From Flagellimonas_B algarum (lineage in GTDB: Bacteria > Bacteroidota > Bacteroidia > Flavobacteriales > Flavobacteriaceae), in assembly GCF_040513375.1 (NCBI RefSeq), contig NZ_JBEVTG010000002.1:620001-684000 (forward strand): DNA of 64,000 bases. Direction: 5' to 3'. Positions 15,765 through 25,145 of this stretch are shown piece after piece; within the stretch, counting starts at the first letter, position 1, and every line of letters starts with the position of its first letter. The translations under genes were made by a program, and so were the position numbers. The notes beneath the pieces were generated by a model. The model ran no database searches and was not told where the DNA came from. It saw only the letters and a program-made list of their open reading frames with translations.

Positions 15765-16146
15765 AACAAATGAGGAAGTGCAAACGGAATCAGCGTTCTT
15801 TTAAAGTTGACGTTCTTTAAAATGTAGTTCACTTATTTTTAGTTGGTAACACTACTAATCAAAAATAAAAAATGGGAACGGAGGAATACCTCGGTAATCC
15901 GAAGGGACCATAACCGCTTCGTGTGCGGATCGAAGAGCGATTTTCGATTCTGACGAAACGAAAGAACGACAAATAGGGCCTGCGAATTGTTTAGTTGAAA
16001 AATTAAAAAGGAACAGAATCCCAAACGTTGTAACCTGCGATGGATAAGGTTTCGGCCGAGATGAGTGGCAACACCCATTTGAAGTCCATGCAAGGTTTCT
16101 CAAAAGCCATATCACTGTACTCGTACGATGATATGGCTTTTATCTT
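15765..16146 (+). ncRNA. Candidate small structured RNA / small-peptide transcript between rplS and icd
   Basis: The 615-bp gap between rplS and icd has no long gene but looks like its own transcription unit of about 380 nt: it follows the rplS terminator, has a possible promoter, and ends in a very strong terminator. Inside are consecutive hairpins: GAGG/CCTC at 15881-15892, CGG/CCG at 15892-15901, CCGC/GCGG at 15914-15928 and ATCGAA/TTCGAT at 15929-15948. An ATG at 15872 opens a 13-codon frame (MGTEEYLGNPKGP) ended by TAA at 15911; the same frame continues for 20 more sense codons to TAG at 15974. It does not show tmRNA, RNase P or 4.5S signatures. It could be an sRNA, a 6S-like RNA, a leader peptide or a decayed small gene. 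Confidence 0.42.
16102..16146 (+). terminator. Strong Rho-independent terminator of the small transcription unit
   Basis: AAAAGCCATATCA (16102-16114) pairs perfectly with TGATATGGCTTTT (16129-16141), a 13-bp stem, followed by ATCTTTTT. The loop contains two GTAC words. Nothing else on the plus strand upstream of it needs a terminator, since rplS has its own. Confidence 0.88.
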
Positions 16147-16200
16147 TTTGATTCTTTCCAAAAAGCAAGCTCCCAGAGAGACTTCCCCATTGTAATGTAT

Positions 16201-16208
16201 TATATTTG
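16201..16208 (+). promoter_or_regulatory. -7 element (TATATTTG) for isocitrate dehydrogenase
   Basis: TATATTTG matches TAnnTTTG exactly and lies 26 bp before the ATG of icd. No TTG stands at the expected upstream distance. Confidence 0.6.
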
Positions 16209-16234
16209 CACGGCAAAAAACAATCCCATTTTCA

Positions 16235-18454
16235 ATGGCAAAGATCCTGTATACCAAAACCGATGAAGCCCCAGCATTGGCCACACAATCATTCCTTCCG
16301 ATAGTCCAAGCGTTTACGAAGACCGCCGACATCACCATTACCACAAAAGATATTTCGCTCGCAGGCAGGATCATTGCGGCTTTTCCCGATTACCTCGAAG
16401 AAGGACAACGCATCAGCGACGATTTGGCCGAATTGGGGGCCCTAGCGAAAACCCCAGAAGCCAACATCATCAAATTGCCGAATATCAGTGCCTCCATTCC
16501 ACAGTTGACCGAGGCCATCGAGGAATTGCAACAGAAGGGATACGCCCTACCCGACTACCCGGCATCCCCACAAAACGACGAAGAGCGCAATATCAAATCG
16601 CGCTATGACAAAATCAAAGGAAGTGCGGTTAATCCCGTTCTAAGAGAGGGTAATTCCGATCGTAGGGCCCCAAAAGCAGTAAAAAACTATGCCAAAAAGA
16701 ACCCACATAGCATGGGCGCTTGGCATTCCGATTCCAAAACCCATGTGGCTACCATGGGATCGGGTGATTTCCGTTCCAATGAGAAATCGACCACGGTTCA
16801 GGGGGCCAGGGAAGTAAAGATCGTCTTGAATACCGATTCAGGTCAGACGACGCTAAAGGACAAAGTGGTTTTGCAAGATCAGGAAATCATCGATGCCACG
16901 GTGATGGACAAAAACGCCCTGATCGCATTTTTGAAAAAGGAAATCGCGGCTGCGAAATCCGAAGGCTTGTTGCTATCATTGCATTTGAAGGCCACTATGA
17001 TGAAGGTATCGGACCCCATCATTTTCGGACACGTAATGACCGTGTATTTCGAAGCGGTTTTCGAGCAATATGCGGCGACTTTCGCCAAATTGGGTATCAG
17101 TCCGAACAACGGATTGGAGAGCCTTCTAGACACCTTAGCAGAAACCGATGATGCGGAAGCGCAAGAGATCCGTTCGGCGATACATCAGGCTATCGCCGAT
17201 GGACCCGACTTGGCCATGGTGAATTCGGACAAAGGCATTACCAACCTTCATGTACCCAGTGATGTGATCATCGATGCCTCCATGCCCGCCATGATCCGGA
17301 ATTCAGGGAAAATGTGGGATGCCCAAGGCAAGCAACGCGACACCAAAGCCTTGATTCCGGATAGCAGCTATGCCGGAATCTATCAAGCCACAATCGACTT
17401 TTGTAAAACACATGGGGCTTTTGACCCAACGACAATGGGGACCGTTCCCAATATTGGCTTAATGGCCCAAAAAGCGGAAGAATACGGCTCACACGATAAA
17501 ACCTTTGAAATCGCCGAAAGCGGAACCGTCGAGGTTGTAGATGCCAAGACGGGTGATGTCTTATTGCAACACCCTGTTGCTACAGGGGATATTTGGCGCA
17601 TGTGCCAGGTCAAGGATGCCCCGATCCGCGATTGGGTCAAATTGGCCGTATCACGTGCTAGGGCGACACAGACCCCAGCTGTCTTTTGGTTGGATAAGGC
17701 CCGTGCCCACGATGCGGAACTTATCGAAAAAGTGACGGCTTACCTTCCCGAGCATGACACCACAGGGCTCGATATCCGTATCCTATCCCCAATGGAGGCC
17801 ACGGCCTTCACCTTAGAAAGAATGAAGGGTGGGCAAGACACCATTTCGGTTTCAGGCAACGTCCTTCGCGATTACTTGACCGACCTCTTCCCTATTTTGG
17901 AAGTTGGAACCAGTGCGAAAATGTTGTCTATCGTTCCCTTGATGAACGGAGGTGGTCTTTTCGAAACCGGTGCCGGTGGATCCGCACCAAAACACGTCGA
18001 GCAGTTTTTGGAAGAAGGCCATTTGCGTTGGGATTCCCTGGGGGAATTCTTGGCGCTGGGCGTTTCTTTGGAGCATTTCGGGGAAACCAATGCCAATGAC
18101 AAAGCCAAGGTATTGGGTGAGGCCCTGGACAAGGCCACCGAACGCTTCTTGGACAATGACCGTTCACCATCACGAAAGGTCAACGAATTGGATACCCGCG
18201 GCAGCCACTTTTACCTCGCCATGTATTGGGCACAAGAATTGGCTGAACAACAGGCGAATCCGGCCTTGAAGGCTGTTTTCGGCGAAGTGGCCAAACAACT
18301 GGATGCCGAAACGCCCACCATTTTGAAAGAACTGTTGGATGCGCAGGGGCATACGATCGATATCGGAGGGTATTATCTACCGGACCCGGCAATGGCCAGC
18401 AAGGCCATGCGCCCTAGTGCGAGCTTCAATCGCATTTTGGACGGTATTTCGTAA
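16235..18454 (+). CDS. icd: NADP-dependent isocitrate dehydrogenase, monomeric type
   Basis: This TCA-cycle enzyme oxidatively decarboxylates isocitrate to 2-oxoglutarate with NADP. At 739 residues it is the monomeric IDH family (about 740), unrelated in length to the 416-residue dimeric Icd. Recognisable parts are the N-terminal MAKILYTKTDEAPALATQSF, the substrate-binding stretch SVNP-like GSAVNPVLREGNSDRRAP, YDKIKG, and NSDKGITNLHVPSDVIIDAS in the second domain. It is transcribed alone: its own -7 element upstream, and 141 bp without a gene before the next CDS. Only a weak hairpin without a T-tract (18487-18501) follows. Confidence 0.97.
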   Translation: MAKILYTKTDEAPALATQSFLPIVQAFTKTADITITTKDISLAGRIIAAFPDYLEEGQRISDDLAELGALAKTPEANIIKLPNISASIPQLTEAIEELQQKGYALPDYPASPQNDEERNIKSRYDKIKGSAVNPVLREGNSDRRAPKAVKNYAKKNPHSMGAWHSDSKTHVATMGSGDFRSNEKSTTVQGAREVKIVLNTDSGQTTLKDKVVLQDQEIIDATVMDKNALIAFLKKEIAAAKSEGLLLSLHLKATMMKVSDPIIFGHVMTVYFEAVFEQYAATFAKLGISPNNGLESLLDTLAETDDAEAQEIRSAIHQAIADGPDLAMVNSDKGITNLHVPSDVIIDASMPAMIRNSGKMWDAQGKQRDTKALIPDSSYAGIYQATIDFCKTHGAFDPTTMGTVPNIGLMAQKAEEYGSHDKTFEIAESGTVEVVDAKTGDVLLQHPVATGDIWRMCQVKDAPIRDWVKLAVSRARATQTPAVFWLDKARAHDAELIEKVTAYLPEHDTTGLDIRILSPMEATAFTLERMKGGQDTISVSGNVLRDYLTDLFPILEVGTSAKMLSIVPLMNGGGLFETGAGGSAPKHVEQFLEEGHLRWDSLGEFLALGVSLEHFGETNANDKAKVLGEALDKATERFLDNDRSPSRKVNELDTRGSHFYLAMYWAQELAEQQANPALKAVFGEVAKQLDAETPTILKELLDAQGHTIDIGGYYLPDPAMASKAMRPSASFNRILDGIS

Positions 18455-18595
18455 TTCAATTCCCTTTACGTAGATGGCGTGTTTTCTTCCCCTAACGGGA
18501 ACTACATCGTTATACCTCTAAAATTTCGCCAAGAGAACGTTAAAGTTTTTTAAAAAAATCGGCACGGCCCCTATATTTAAGGAAACCAAAAAAAA

Positions 18596-20995
18596 ATGCT
18601 GAACAAATTCAAAGTGCTTTTACCGGCACTCTTGTTTTTATCCCAACTGAGCTTTTCCCAACAACGATATACCATTAGCGGCACGATTTCAGAAGCCGCT
18701 AGCAACGAGACCATGATCGGGGTGACCATCGGGATAACCGAACTACGAACGGGCACCACCACCAATGAATACGGATTTTATTCGATTACCTTACCCGAAG
18801 GCGAGTACAGCCTCATTATCAGTTATTTGGGATTTCAGGATATCGTTCGGAACATCGACTTGAACGGTGACACCAAAATCAACTTCCGTATGGAGGCCGA
18901 AGCCGAACAATTGGATGAGGTCGTCGTAACGGAAAAAGCGGAACAGTTGAACATTAGGGCACCGCAAATGAGTGTGAACACCTTGGCAGTACAGACCATT
19001 AAGAAAATACCCGTGGTCTTGGGTGAGGCCGATGTCATCAAATCACTATTACTACTTCCTGGGGTAACCAATGCGGGTGAAGCCTCTTCGGGCTTCAACG
19101 TGCGTGGGGGCGCCGCTGATCAAAACCTAATCTTGTTGGATGAGGCCACCATTTTCAATTCCTCCCACCTTTTCGGGTTCTTTTCCGTATTCAATCCCGA
19201 TGCGATCAAGGATATCAAGTTATATAAAGGGGGAATCCCTGCCCGCTATGGAGGACGGGTATCCTCGGTCCTTGAAATTTTCCAGCGTGAAGGAAATAGT
19301 AAGGAAACCAAGGTCAATGGCGGTATCGGTGCCGTGGCAAGCAGGCTATTGATCGAAGGGCCTATCACCAAAGACCGCACGGCGTTCTTGGCCGGTGGCA
19401 GGGCCTCCTATGCGCACTTGTTTTTACCCTTGTTCGATGTCGATAACCGCGCCTATTTTTATGATGTCAACGCCAAGATCAGCCATAAGATCAACGAGCG
19501 GAACAGCATCTACCTCTCGGGTTATTTTGGGCGTGACCTGTTCAGTATCAATGATAGTTTTGTAAATACCTATGGCAACGCCGTCGGAAATTTTAGGTGG
19601 AACCATCTTTTTTCAGATAAGTTGTTTTCGAACCTCTCCCTGATCTACTCCGACTATTTCTATGGGTTGGAACTTGATTTCGTGGGGTTTGAATGGGATT
19701 CGGGCATTCAAAACTTCAATGTCAAGTATGATTTGAAGCATTACGTTAGCGATAAACTGCAGATCAATTACGGCTTAAACAACACCTATTATGTCTTCAA
19801 CCCCGGGAAAATCCGCCCCAACAGTGAGGATTCGGGAATCGTTGAAGAACAACTGACCAAAAAATACGCCAACGAAAATGCACTCTATGTTGATGTGGAG
19901 CATGAGATTTCCGATCGGCTCAGTGTCGGCTATGGCTTGCGGGTAAGCCAATTCAACCGCTTCGGTCAAGATGAGTTTTTCGTGTACGAAAACGACAGTC
20001 CCGTGATTTTCGATCCGTTCACCTTGGTCTATCAAGAGGCCGAACCGATCGATACGATCAATCCCGGGCGTAGCGGTACCTTGAAGAAATTCTTCAATTT
20101 CGAACCCCGTGCTTCCTTGGCCTACAGTTTTTCGAACAACAGTTCGATTAAAGTAAGCTACACCCGCCTGGCCCAGTACCTGCACCTCTTGTCGAATACC
20201 AGTTCCCCTACCCCTTTGGATGTTTGGACTCCAAGTGGTCCGTTTGTCGAACCCCAATTGCTGGACCAATACGCGATCGGTTTTTTCAAGGATATTGACA
20301 ACGGCGCCTATTCGCTTGAAACGGAGGCGTTTTACAAGGATATTGAAAACCGGATCGATTATATCGATGGGGCCGACTTGATCGCCAACAATGCAATCGA
20401 GCAAGTAATCCTAAATGGGGAGGCCCGCGCTTACGGACTGGAGTTCTTATTGCGAAAGAATACCGGGAGATTGCAAGGGTGGTTGGCGTATACGCTTTCC
20501 AAATCGGAACAACGCACCCCAGGCCGTGAACCGGCCTTTGACAACGGGCGCTCGAATATGGAAACCGGGATCAATTTCGGTGAATGGTATAATACCCCGT
20601 TCGATAAAACCCATGATATCGCCCTATATGGGAATTATGAGCTGAATGACAAATGGAGTATCAACGCCAATTTCATTTACCAAACCGGTCAACCAACGAA
20701 CTATCCGATCGGCCAGTTCGAATTCGAGGGCTTGGTCGTACCGTATTTCGGTTTGCGAAACCAGGAGCGCTTGCCCGATTACCATCGTTTGGATATCTCG
20801 GCGACCTTGAAATCAAGGAAAAACAAAACAAGAAAACTACAGTCTGAATGGGTCTTTAGTGTTTATAACCTGTACAACCGCATGAACGCGGCTTCGATAA
20901 ATTTCAGACAGAACCAAGACACCGGAAGAAACGAGGCCATCCGAACTTCGATCTTCGGTATTGTCCCAGCAGTCACCTACAACTTCAAGTTTTAG
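18596..20995 (+). CDS. TonB-dependent receptor with carboxypeptidase-regulatory N-domain (DUF4249 partner)
   Basis: The 799-residue outer-membrane protein has a signal peptide (to about residue 22, SFSQ), a carboxypeptidase-regulatory-like beta domain (about 24-110), a TonB plug (about 115-230, with FNVRGGAADQNLILLDEA) and a 22-stranded barrel to the C-terminal aromatic residue (VTYNFKF). It would take up a scarce ligand with energy from TonB. It is not a SusC: no SusD gene follows, and it lacks the SusC length. Two DUF4249 lipoproteins follow at 2 and 3 bp spacing, a pairing common in Bacteroidota whose ligand is not established. Confidence 0.9.
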   Translation: MLNKFKVLLPALLFLSQLSFSQQRYTISGTISEAASNETMIGVTIGITELRTGTTTNEYGFYSITLPEGEYSLIISYLGFQDIVRNIDLNGDTKINFRMEAEAEQLDEVVVTEKAEQLNIRAPQMSVNTLAVQTIKKIPVVLGEADVIKSLLLLPGVTNAGEASSGFNVRGGAADQNLILLDEATIFNSSHLFGFFSVFNPDAIKDIKLYKGGIPARYGGRVSSVLEIFQREGNSKETKVNGGIGAVASRLLIEGPITKDRTAFLAGGRASYAHLFLPLFDVDNRAYFYDVNAKISHKINERNSIYLSGYFGRDLFSINDSFVNTYGNAVGNFRWNHLFSDKLFSNLSLIYSDYFYGLELDFVGFEWDSGIQNFNVKYDLKHYVSDKLQINYGLNNTYYVFNPGKIRPNSEDSGIVEEQLTKKYANENALYVDVEHEISDRLSVGYGLRVSQFNRFGQDEFFVYENDSPVIFDPFTLVYQEAEPIDTINPGRSGTLKKFFNFEPRASLAYSFSNNSSIKVSYTRLAQYLHLLSNTSSPTPLDVWTPSGPFVEPQLLDQYAIGFFKDIDNGAYSLETEAFYKDIENRIDYIDGADLIANNAIEQVILNGEARAYGLEFLLRKNTGRLQGWLAYTLSKSEQRTPGREPAFDNGRSNMETGINFGEWYNTPFDKTHDIALYGNYELNDKWSINANFIYQTGQPTNYPIGQFEFEGLVVPYFGLRNQERLPDYHRLDISATLKSRKNKTRKLQSEWVFSVYNLYNRMNAASINFRQNQDTGRNEAIRTSIFGIVPAVTYNFKF

Positions 20996-20997
20996 CT

Positions 20998-21861
20998 ATG
21001 AAAAAGTTCTTTATCGCACTTTCAGGAATCCTATTGTTGTTCTCGTGTGAGGATGTCATTGAAGTGGATGTCCCTTCCGAAGATCCCCGTTTGATCGTCG
21101 AGGCCTTGATCCGCATTGACGAAAGCGAGGAATTCTTCAGACCCATCATCAAAGTATCGCTGACCAGTTCGTTTTTCGGAACGATCCCCCTTACGGGATT
21201 GCGTGATATCACCATTACGAATTTAAGCCTGCCCACCGATGGCGGAGGCAATGCAGTCACCTTGTTGGAAACCGCACCAGGTTCGGGCATGTACCAAGAT
21301 GACGACCCGATCGGACTTCGTTTTTTTGAAGATGGCGAACTTTTATTGCAACTCACCCACGAAGGGCGGTTGTATTTCGCCCGCACCTTCTACCAGCGTA
21401 GCGTTCCTATCGACAATTTGGAACAGGGCGATGAAACCTTGTTCGATGATGATGATACCGAGATCAAGTTGACCATCACCGATAACCCGGGCACCAATGA
21501 TTTTTACATCCTTGATTTCGGGGATGGGGAGTTTTTCGCTTTGGAAGATCAATTCTTCGATGGGGAGGAGTTCGAATTCTCGTATTTCGTAGAGCGCGAT
21601 TTGCAGCCTGGTGACGAACTCACGGTTACCTTGATGGGGGCCGATGAGACCTTCTTCAACTATATCGACCTGTTGATCGAACAGACCGAGGACGATGCCG
21701 GGGTTTTCCAAACCCCCGTTGCGACTGTCAGGGGCAACATTTTCGATGTCACCGATCTTGATAACATCGATTTGTTCGACAATGTCGGTCAACCGGATGT
21801 CTTTCCTTTGGGTTATTTCGCCGTCGTTCAAGAATACAAGCGTACCATTACGATTCAATAA
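20998..21861 (+). CDS. DUF4249 family lipoprotein (first of tandem pair)
   Basis: The 287-residue protein begins with a lipoprotein signal ending LLLFSC, with Cys17 as likely lipidation site, directly followed by EDVIEVDVPSEDPRLIVEAL, the DUF4249 hallmark. The rest is predicted beta-rich, with acidic runs (DDDDTEI). It starts 2 bp after the TonB receptor stop. DUF4249 proteins are thought to be surface lipoproteins working with the neighbouring receptor, in analogy to SusD, but this is inference from context. It shares almost identical blocks with the next gene (CEDVIEV, PRLIV, GNIFDVT, LDNID, LGYFAVVQEY), showing tandem duplication. Confidence 0.87.
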   Translation: MKKFFIALSGILLLFSCEDVIEVDVPSEDPRLIVEALIRIDESEEFFRPIIKVSLTSSFFGTIPLTGLRDITITNLSLPTDGGGNAVTLLETAPGSGMYQDDDPIGLRFFEDGELLLQLTHEGRLYFARTFYQRSVPIDNLEQGDETLFDDDDTEIKLTITDNPGTNDFYILDFGDGEFFALEDQFFDGEEFEFSYFVERDLQPGDELTVTLMGADETFFNYIDLLIEQTEDDAGVFQTPVATVRGNIFDVTDLDNIDLFDNVGQPDVFPLGYFAVVQEYKRTITIQ

Positions 21862-21864
21862 GCC

Positions 21865-22704
21865 ATGGTACGTCTGCGCATCTTCGGGCTGTATAGTAGC
21901 ATACTCATACTATTGTTTGGCTGCGAAGATGTTATCGAGGTCAACGTACCCGACGAAGAACCCCGTCTGATCGTCAATGCCTTGATTCGGATCGACCCTG
22001 ATTCGCAAATCGTCGATTACGAGGTCAAAGTCAGTTTGACCGATTCGTTCTTCGGTGAGCTCCCAGTGACCAATTTGCAGCAAATCGCAATTGGAGGATT
22101 GATTTTGGTAGATTACGATGACCCTGGATCTGGGGTGTACCGACAACGCGGAACATTATCGAGTTTGGAGCCGGGCCAAGAGATGATTTTGCAGATCGAT
22201 TGGGAAGATCGCTTGTATTTCGCCCGAACCCCCTATGTCGAGACCGTACCTTTGGACCGTATCGAATTGGGCACCGAAACCTTGTTCGACGAAGACGACA
22301 CTGAAATCATCATCACCTTCACCGATCCCGGAAATCGTAACGACTTTTATGTCTTTGATCTGGGGTTCGGTAATTTCACCACCGTTGAAGATCAATTCAT
22401 TCAGGGGCAACAATTTTCATTTTCGTATTTCTATGACCAACAATTCGAACCAGGGCAAGAATTGACGGTCAGCATTTTAGGGGCCGACTTGAACTTTTAC
22501 AACTACATGAACCAGCTGATCGAACAATCGGAAGACACTTTTGGGGTGTTCGAAACGCCTGCCAGCACTGTTCGGGGCAACATCTTTGATGTCACCGAAT
22601 TGGATAATATCGACTTTTTCGACAATGTATTGATCCCTGATGAATTCGCCCTTGGGTATTTTGCCGTGGTGCAAGAATACACCCAAACCATCACGGTTGA
22701 ATGA
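21865..22704 (+). CDS. DUF4249 family lipoprotein (second of tandem pair)
   Basis: The 279-residue protein is a paralogue of the gene just upstream. It has the lipobox LLFGC (Cys20) and again EDVIEVNVPDEEPRLIVNAL, then TETLFDEDDTEIIITF and the shared C-terminal block VRGNIFDVTELDNIDFFDN. Differences concentrate in the central part, so the two copies may bind different forms of a ligand or form a heterodimer with the receptor; this is speculation. It starts 3 bp after its twin and ends with TGA that abuts the TCA (minus-strand stop) of the GntP gene. Confidence 0.87.
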   Translation: MVRLRIFGLYSSILILLFGCEDVIEVNVPDEEPRLIVNALIRIDPDSQIVDYEVKVSLTDSFFGELPVTNLQQIAIGGLILVDYDDPGSGVYRQRGTLSSLEPGQEMILQIDWEDRLYFARTPYVETVPLDRIELGTETLFDEDDTEIIITFTDPGNRNDFYVFDLGFGNFTTVEDQFIQGQQFSFSYFYDQQFEPGQELTVSILGADLNFYNYMNQLIEQSEDTFGVFETPASTVRGNIFDVTELDNIDFFDNVLIPDEFALGYFAVVQEYTQTITVE

Positions 22705-24027
22705 TCACAACAGCAGGTAAAGGAACAAGATCATGCCAATGCCGACCAATCCTTGAAATAAAGTTGCCAAACTATGCCCTTTCAGGGCGGTTTTCACGTC
22801 CATTCCTGAAAACTGTGAAACGACCCAAAAGTAGCTATCATTGATATGTGATACGGTCATCGCCCCTGCTCCTATGGCCAAAACGGTCAGGGCAACCTCA
22901 ACGGTATCCGTCAACGAGAAGGCGGTCAACAAGGGTGCGAAAATCGCAGCTGTGGTAATTATGGCGACCGTTGACGACCCCTGTGCCGTTTTCAATAAGG
23001 CGGCGATCGCAAAGGCAATCAAGAGTCCGCTGAACCCGGTGCCCGATTCCAACGCTAACAATCCAGCCAAATCGATCGTTCGCAAGATGGCTCCGAAAGC
23101 CCCACCAGCCCCGGTTATTAAAATGATCAATCCGGCTTGCTTCAAAGCTAAGGGAACCCATGTTTTTTTGGAATCATCGACTATTTTCCTGCCCAAAAGA
23201 AAAGCAAATAACACCCCAACCAACAAGGCAATGATCGGGTTGCCGAGAAAGTCGATCGCCTTAAAAAAAGCTTCTTGTCCGAAGGGATGGGTCGGGTAGT
23301 TCGCGATGGACTTCAAGGCAATCAACACCACAGGGCTTAATAGCGGTAAAAAAGCTTGAAAAGCACTTGGTTTTGGGCTTTGGGGCTGTTCAAGAACATC
23401 CTGTTCTGGGACTTCAGAGTCGGATTTCAGTGATTTCCCAATAAGTCGTGCCCAAATATAACCCGTCAATGAAACAGGTAAGGAAACGGCCAAACCCAAG
23501 AGCAAGACCGTCCCCAAATCGGCATCGAGCATGGCGGCAGCGGCCAAGGGACCCGGTGTGGGCGGAACGAACACATGGGCGGCATAGAGACCCGTCGCCA
23601 AAGAAACCGCAAAAACCAGCATGGGTAATCCGGTTTTCTTGCTGAGGGCTTTGTTCAACGAAGACAGTATAATGAATCCTGAATCACAGAAGACCGGTAT
23701 CGATATCACATACCCAGCTAAATTCAAAGCCAATGGGGAGCGTTTGAGACCGATAGCCTTTAGAAAAACATTGGCCAATACCGTGGTCGCCCCACTTTTT
23801 TCAAGATAGGTGCCGATTACCGTTCCAAAGGCGATGACCAATCCGATTCCGGATAAGGTTTTTCCAAAACCTTCGGTCATGGCCTTGATGATGGCCTCGG
23901 GCGACATTCCCAAAAAAAAGCCGGTCAATAAGGCCGTCAGGGTCAATGAAAAAACGGGATGCATCTTGAACCGTATGGTGGTGAAAATGATAAAGGCGAT
24001 GGCCCCGAACAAAACGATCAATTCCAT
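22705..24027 (-). CDS. GntP family permease (gluconate/glycerate type)
   Basis: The 440-residue inner-membrane protein has 12-14 predicted helices and the GntP family blocks: PGPLAAAAMLDADLG, a GSSTVAIITTAAI stretch, and HINDSYFWVVSQFSGM near the C-terminus. GntP members import gluconate, glycerate, fructuronate or similar acids with protons. Next to glycerate kinase (10-bp overlap) and a GH13_18 phosphorylase, D-glycerate is the likeliest substrate. It is the last gene of the operon on the minus strand and its stop abuts the DUF4249 stop from the other strand. Confidence 0.92.
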   Translation of the reverse strand: MELIVLFGAIAFIIFTTIRFKMHPVFSLTLTALLTGFFLGMSPEAIIKAMTEGFGKTLSGIGLVIAFGTVIGTYLEKSGATTVLANVFLKAIGLKRSPLALNLAGYVISIPVFCDSGFIILSSLNKALSKKTGLPMLVFAVSLATGLYAAHVFVPPTPGPLAAAAMLDADLGTVLLLGLAVSLPVSLTGYIWARLIGKSLKSDSEVPEQDVLEQPQSPKPSAFQAFLPLLSPVVLIALKSIANYPTHPFGQEAFFKAIDFLGNPIIALLVGVLFAFLLGRKIVDDSKKTWVPLALKQAGLIILITGAGGAFGAILRTIDLAGLLALESGTGFSGLLIAFAIAALLKTAQGSSTVAIITTAAIFAPLLTAFSLTDTVEVALTVLAIGAGAMTVSHINDSYFWVVSQFSGMDVKTALKGHSLATLFQGLVGIGMILFLYLLL

Positions 24028-25145
24028 GTTTTCGATTTAAAATGGGTTTTCAAAGCGGTTCGCAATAGGGGTTCGGCCCGTTCCATATTATAGGCTACGG
24101 ATTCATTGGGGTCGGCGATGACCACGACTTCATCCAGCCCTAAGTTTTGTCGCTCGGCCTCGGTCAAATCGGACATGCCGCAAATTCCCAAGGTCGGTAT
24201 CCCATGTTTTTTGGCCAATCCTATGACGCCGCTGATCAACTTTCCATGTAAGGTCTGGCCATCGATTTTCCCTTCCCCGGTCAAGATCAAATCCACAGGA
24301 TGGGATTCCAAATAGGACGCGATTCCTGATAGCTGTAAAAGAAAGTCGATGCCGCTGACATAGGTCGCCCCGCAAAATACCTTCAGGCCATAGCCCGTTC
24401 CTCCGGCCGAACCCGAACCCGGTGTTTGCGCTTCATCGCGCTGTAAGTCCCCTTTTACGGTTTTCGCTAAATGCCGCAAACCTTGATCAAGAAGTTTGAC
24501 CTGTTCCGAATCCGCTCCTTTTTGTGGGGCGTAGACAAAAGCGGCACCATCAGGACCATATAACGGATTATTGACATCGTTAATGGCAAAAAAGGAAACC
24601 CCATCCAAATCCGGTTGCCCTGCAATCGTAGCAATGGCCTCCAAATTCGCTCCGGTCGGTGCTAAAGTTTCACCGGATTCATCCATAAATCGATAGCCAA
24701 GCGCTTGGGCGATCCCGATTGCCCCATCGTTGGTCGCACTGCCTCCAATTCCCAAATAAATGGATTTGGCACCCATAGCCATCGCATGCCGTATTTGAAG
24801 GCCCACACCGTAGGTCGACGTATGCATCGGGTTTCGCTCGCTGGGATCCAATAGCACCAAACCGGCTGTCGTGGCCAATTCAACATAGGCGGTCCGTTGT
24901 GCCGAATCATATAGGAAAGGAGCATGGATCGGTCGCATCAAGCCATCAACGGTATCGACCATCACTTCTTCCGTCTTCGAATACTGTGCGACAGAGGATA
25001 AAAAGCCATCGCCACCATCAGAAAGGAGGGCAGACTTGATGCCTACCCCAGGGAACAACTCCCGTAAGGTCTCCGAACAGATCCCGATTAGCTGTTCGGC
25101 CGTCAAGGACCCCTTGAACTTATCCGGTACGACAACGATATTCAT
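24018..25145 (-). CDS. Glycerate kinase, GlxK/GarK family
   Basis: The 375-residue kinase phosphorylates D-glycerate with ATP; enzymes of this family give 2-phosphoglycerate. The N-terminus MNIVVVPDKFKGSLTA is diagnostic, with LSDGGDGFLSS, the GIGGSATNDGAIG glycine-rich block and the C-terminal DLILTGEGKIDGQTLHGK motif. The open frame runs 15 codons upstream into the phosphorylase gene; I chose ATG 25145 because it gives the classic start and an ATGA overlap with the upstream stop. Its place between a phosphorylase and a GntP permease fits release of glycerate from a glucoside. Confidence 0.95.
   Translation of the reverse strand: MNIVVVPDKFKGSLTAEQLIGICSETLRELFPGVGIKSALLSDGGDGFLSSVAQYSKTEEVMVDTVDGLMRPIHAPFLYDSAQRTAYVELATTAGLVLLDPSERNPMHTSTYGVGLQIRHAMAMGAKSIYLGIGGSATNDGAIGIAQALGYRFMDESGETLAPTGANLEAIATIAGQPDLDGVSFFAINDVNNPLYGPDGAAFVYAPQKGADSEQVKLLDQGLRHLAKTVKGDLQRDEAQTPGSGSAGGTGYGLKVFCGATYVSGIDFLLQLSGIASYLESHPVDLILTGEGKIDGQTLHGKLISGVIGLAKKHGIPTLGICGMSDLTEAERQNLGLDEVVVIADPNESVAYNMERAEPLLRTALKTHFKSKTWN

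Noticed and set aside
15839..16115. Two minus-strand frames of 84 and 86 codons in the rplS-icd gap
   Set aside because: Composition is not protein-like, no family pattern appears, they overlap each other, and the strong terminator in this gap points to plus-strand transcription.
15765..16146. tmRNA or RNase P RNA in the rplS-icd gap
   Set aside because: The length is right, but the tmRNA start and tag frame and the RNase P P4 signature and universally conserved words are missing. A new or 6S-like RNA is more plausible.
19775..20404. A 209-codon minus-strand frame inside the TonB receptor gene
   Set aside because: It is antisense to an intact receptor barrel with regular beta-strand periodicity, so it is not a separate gene.
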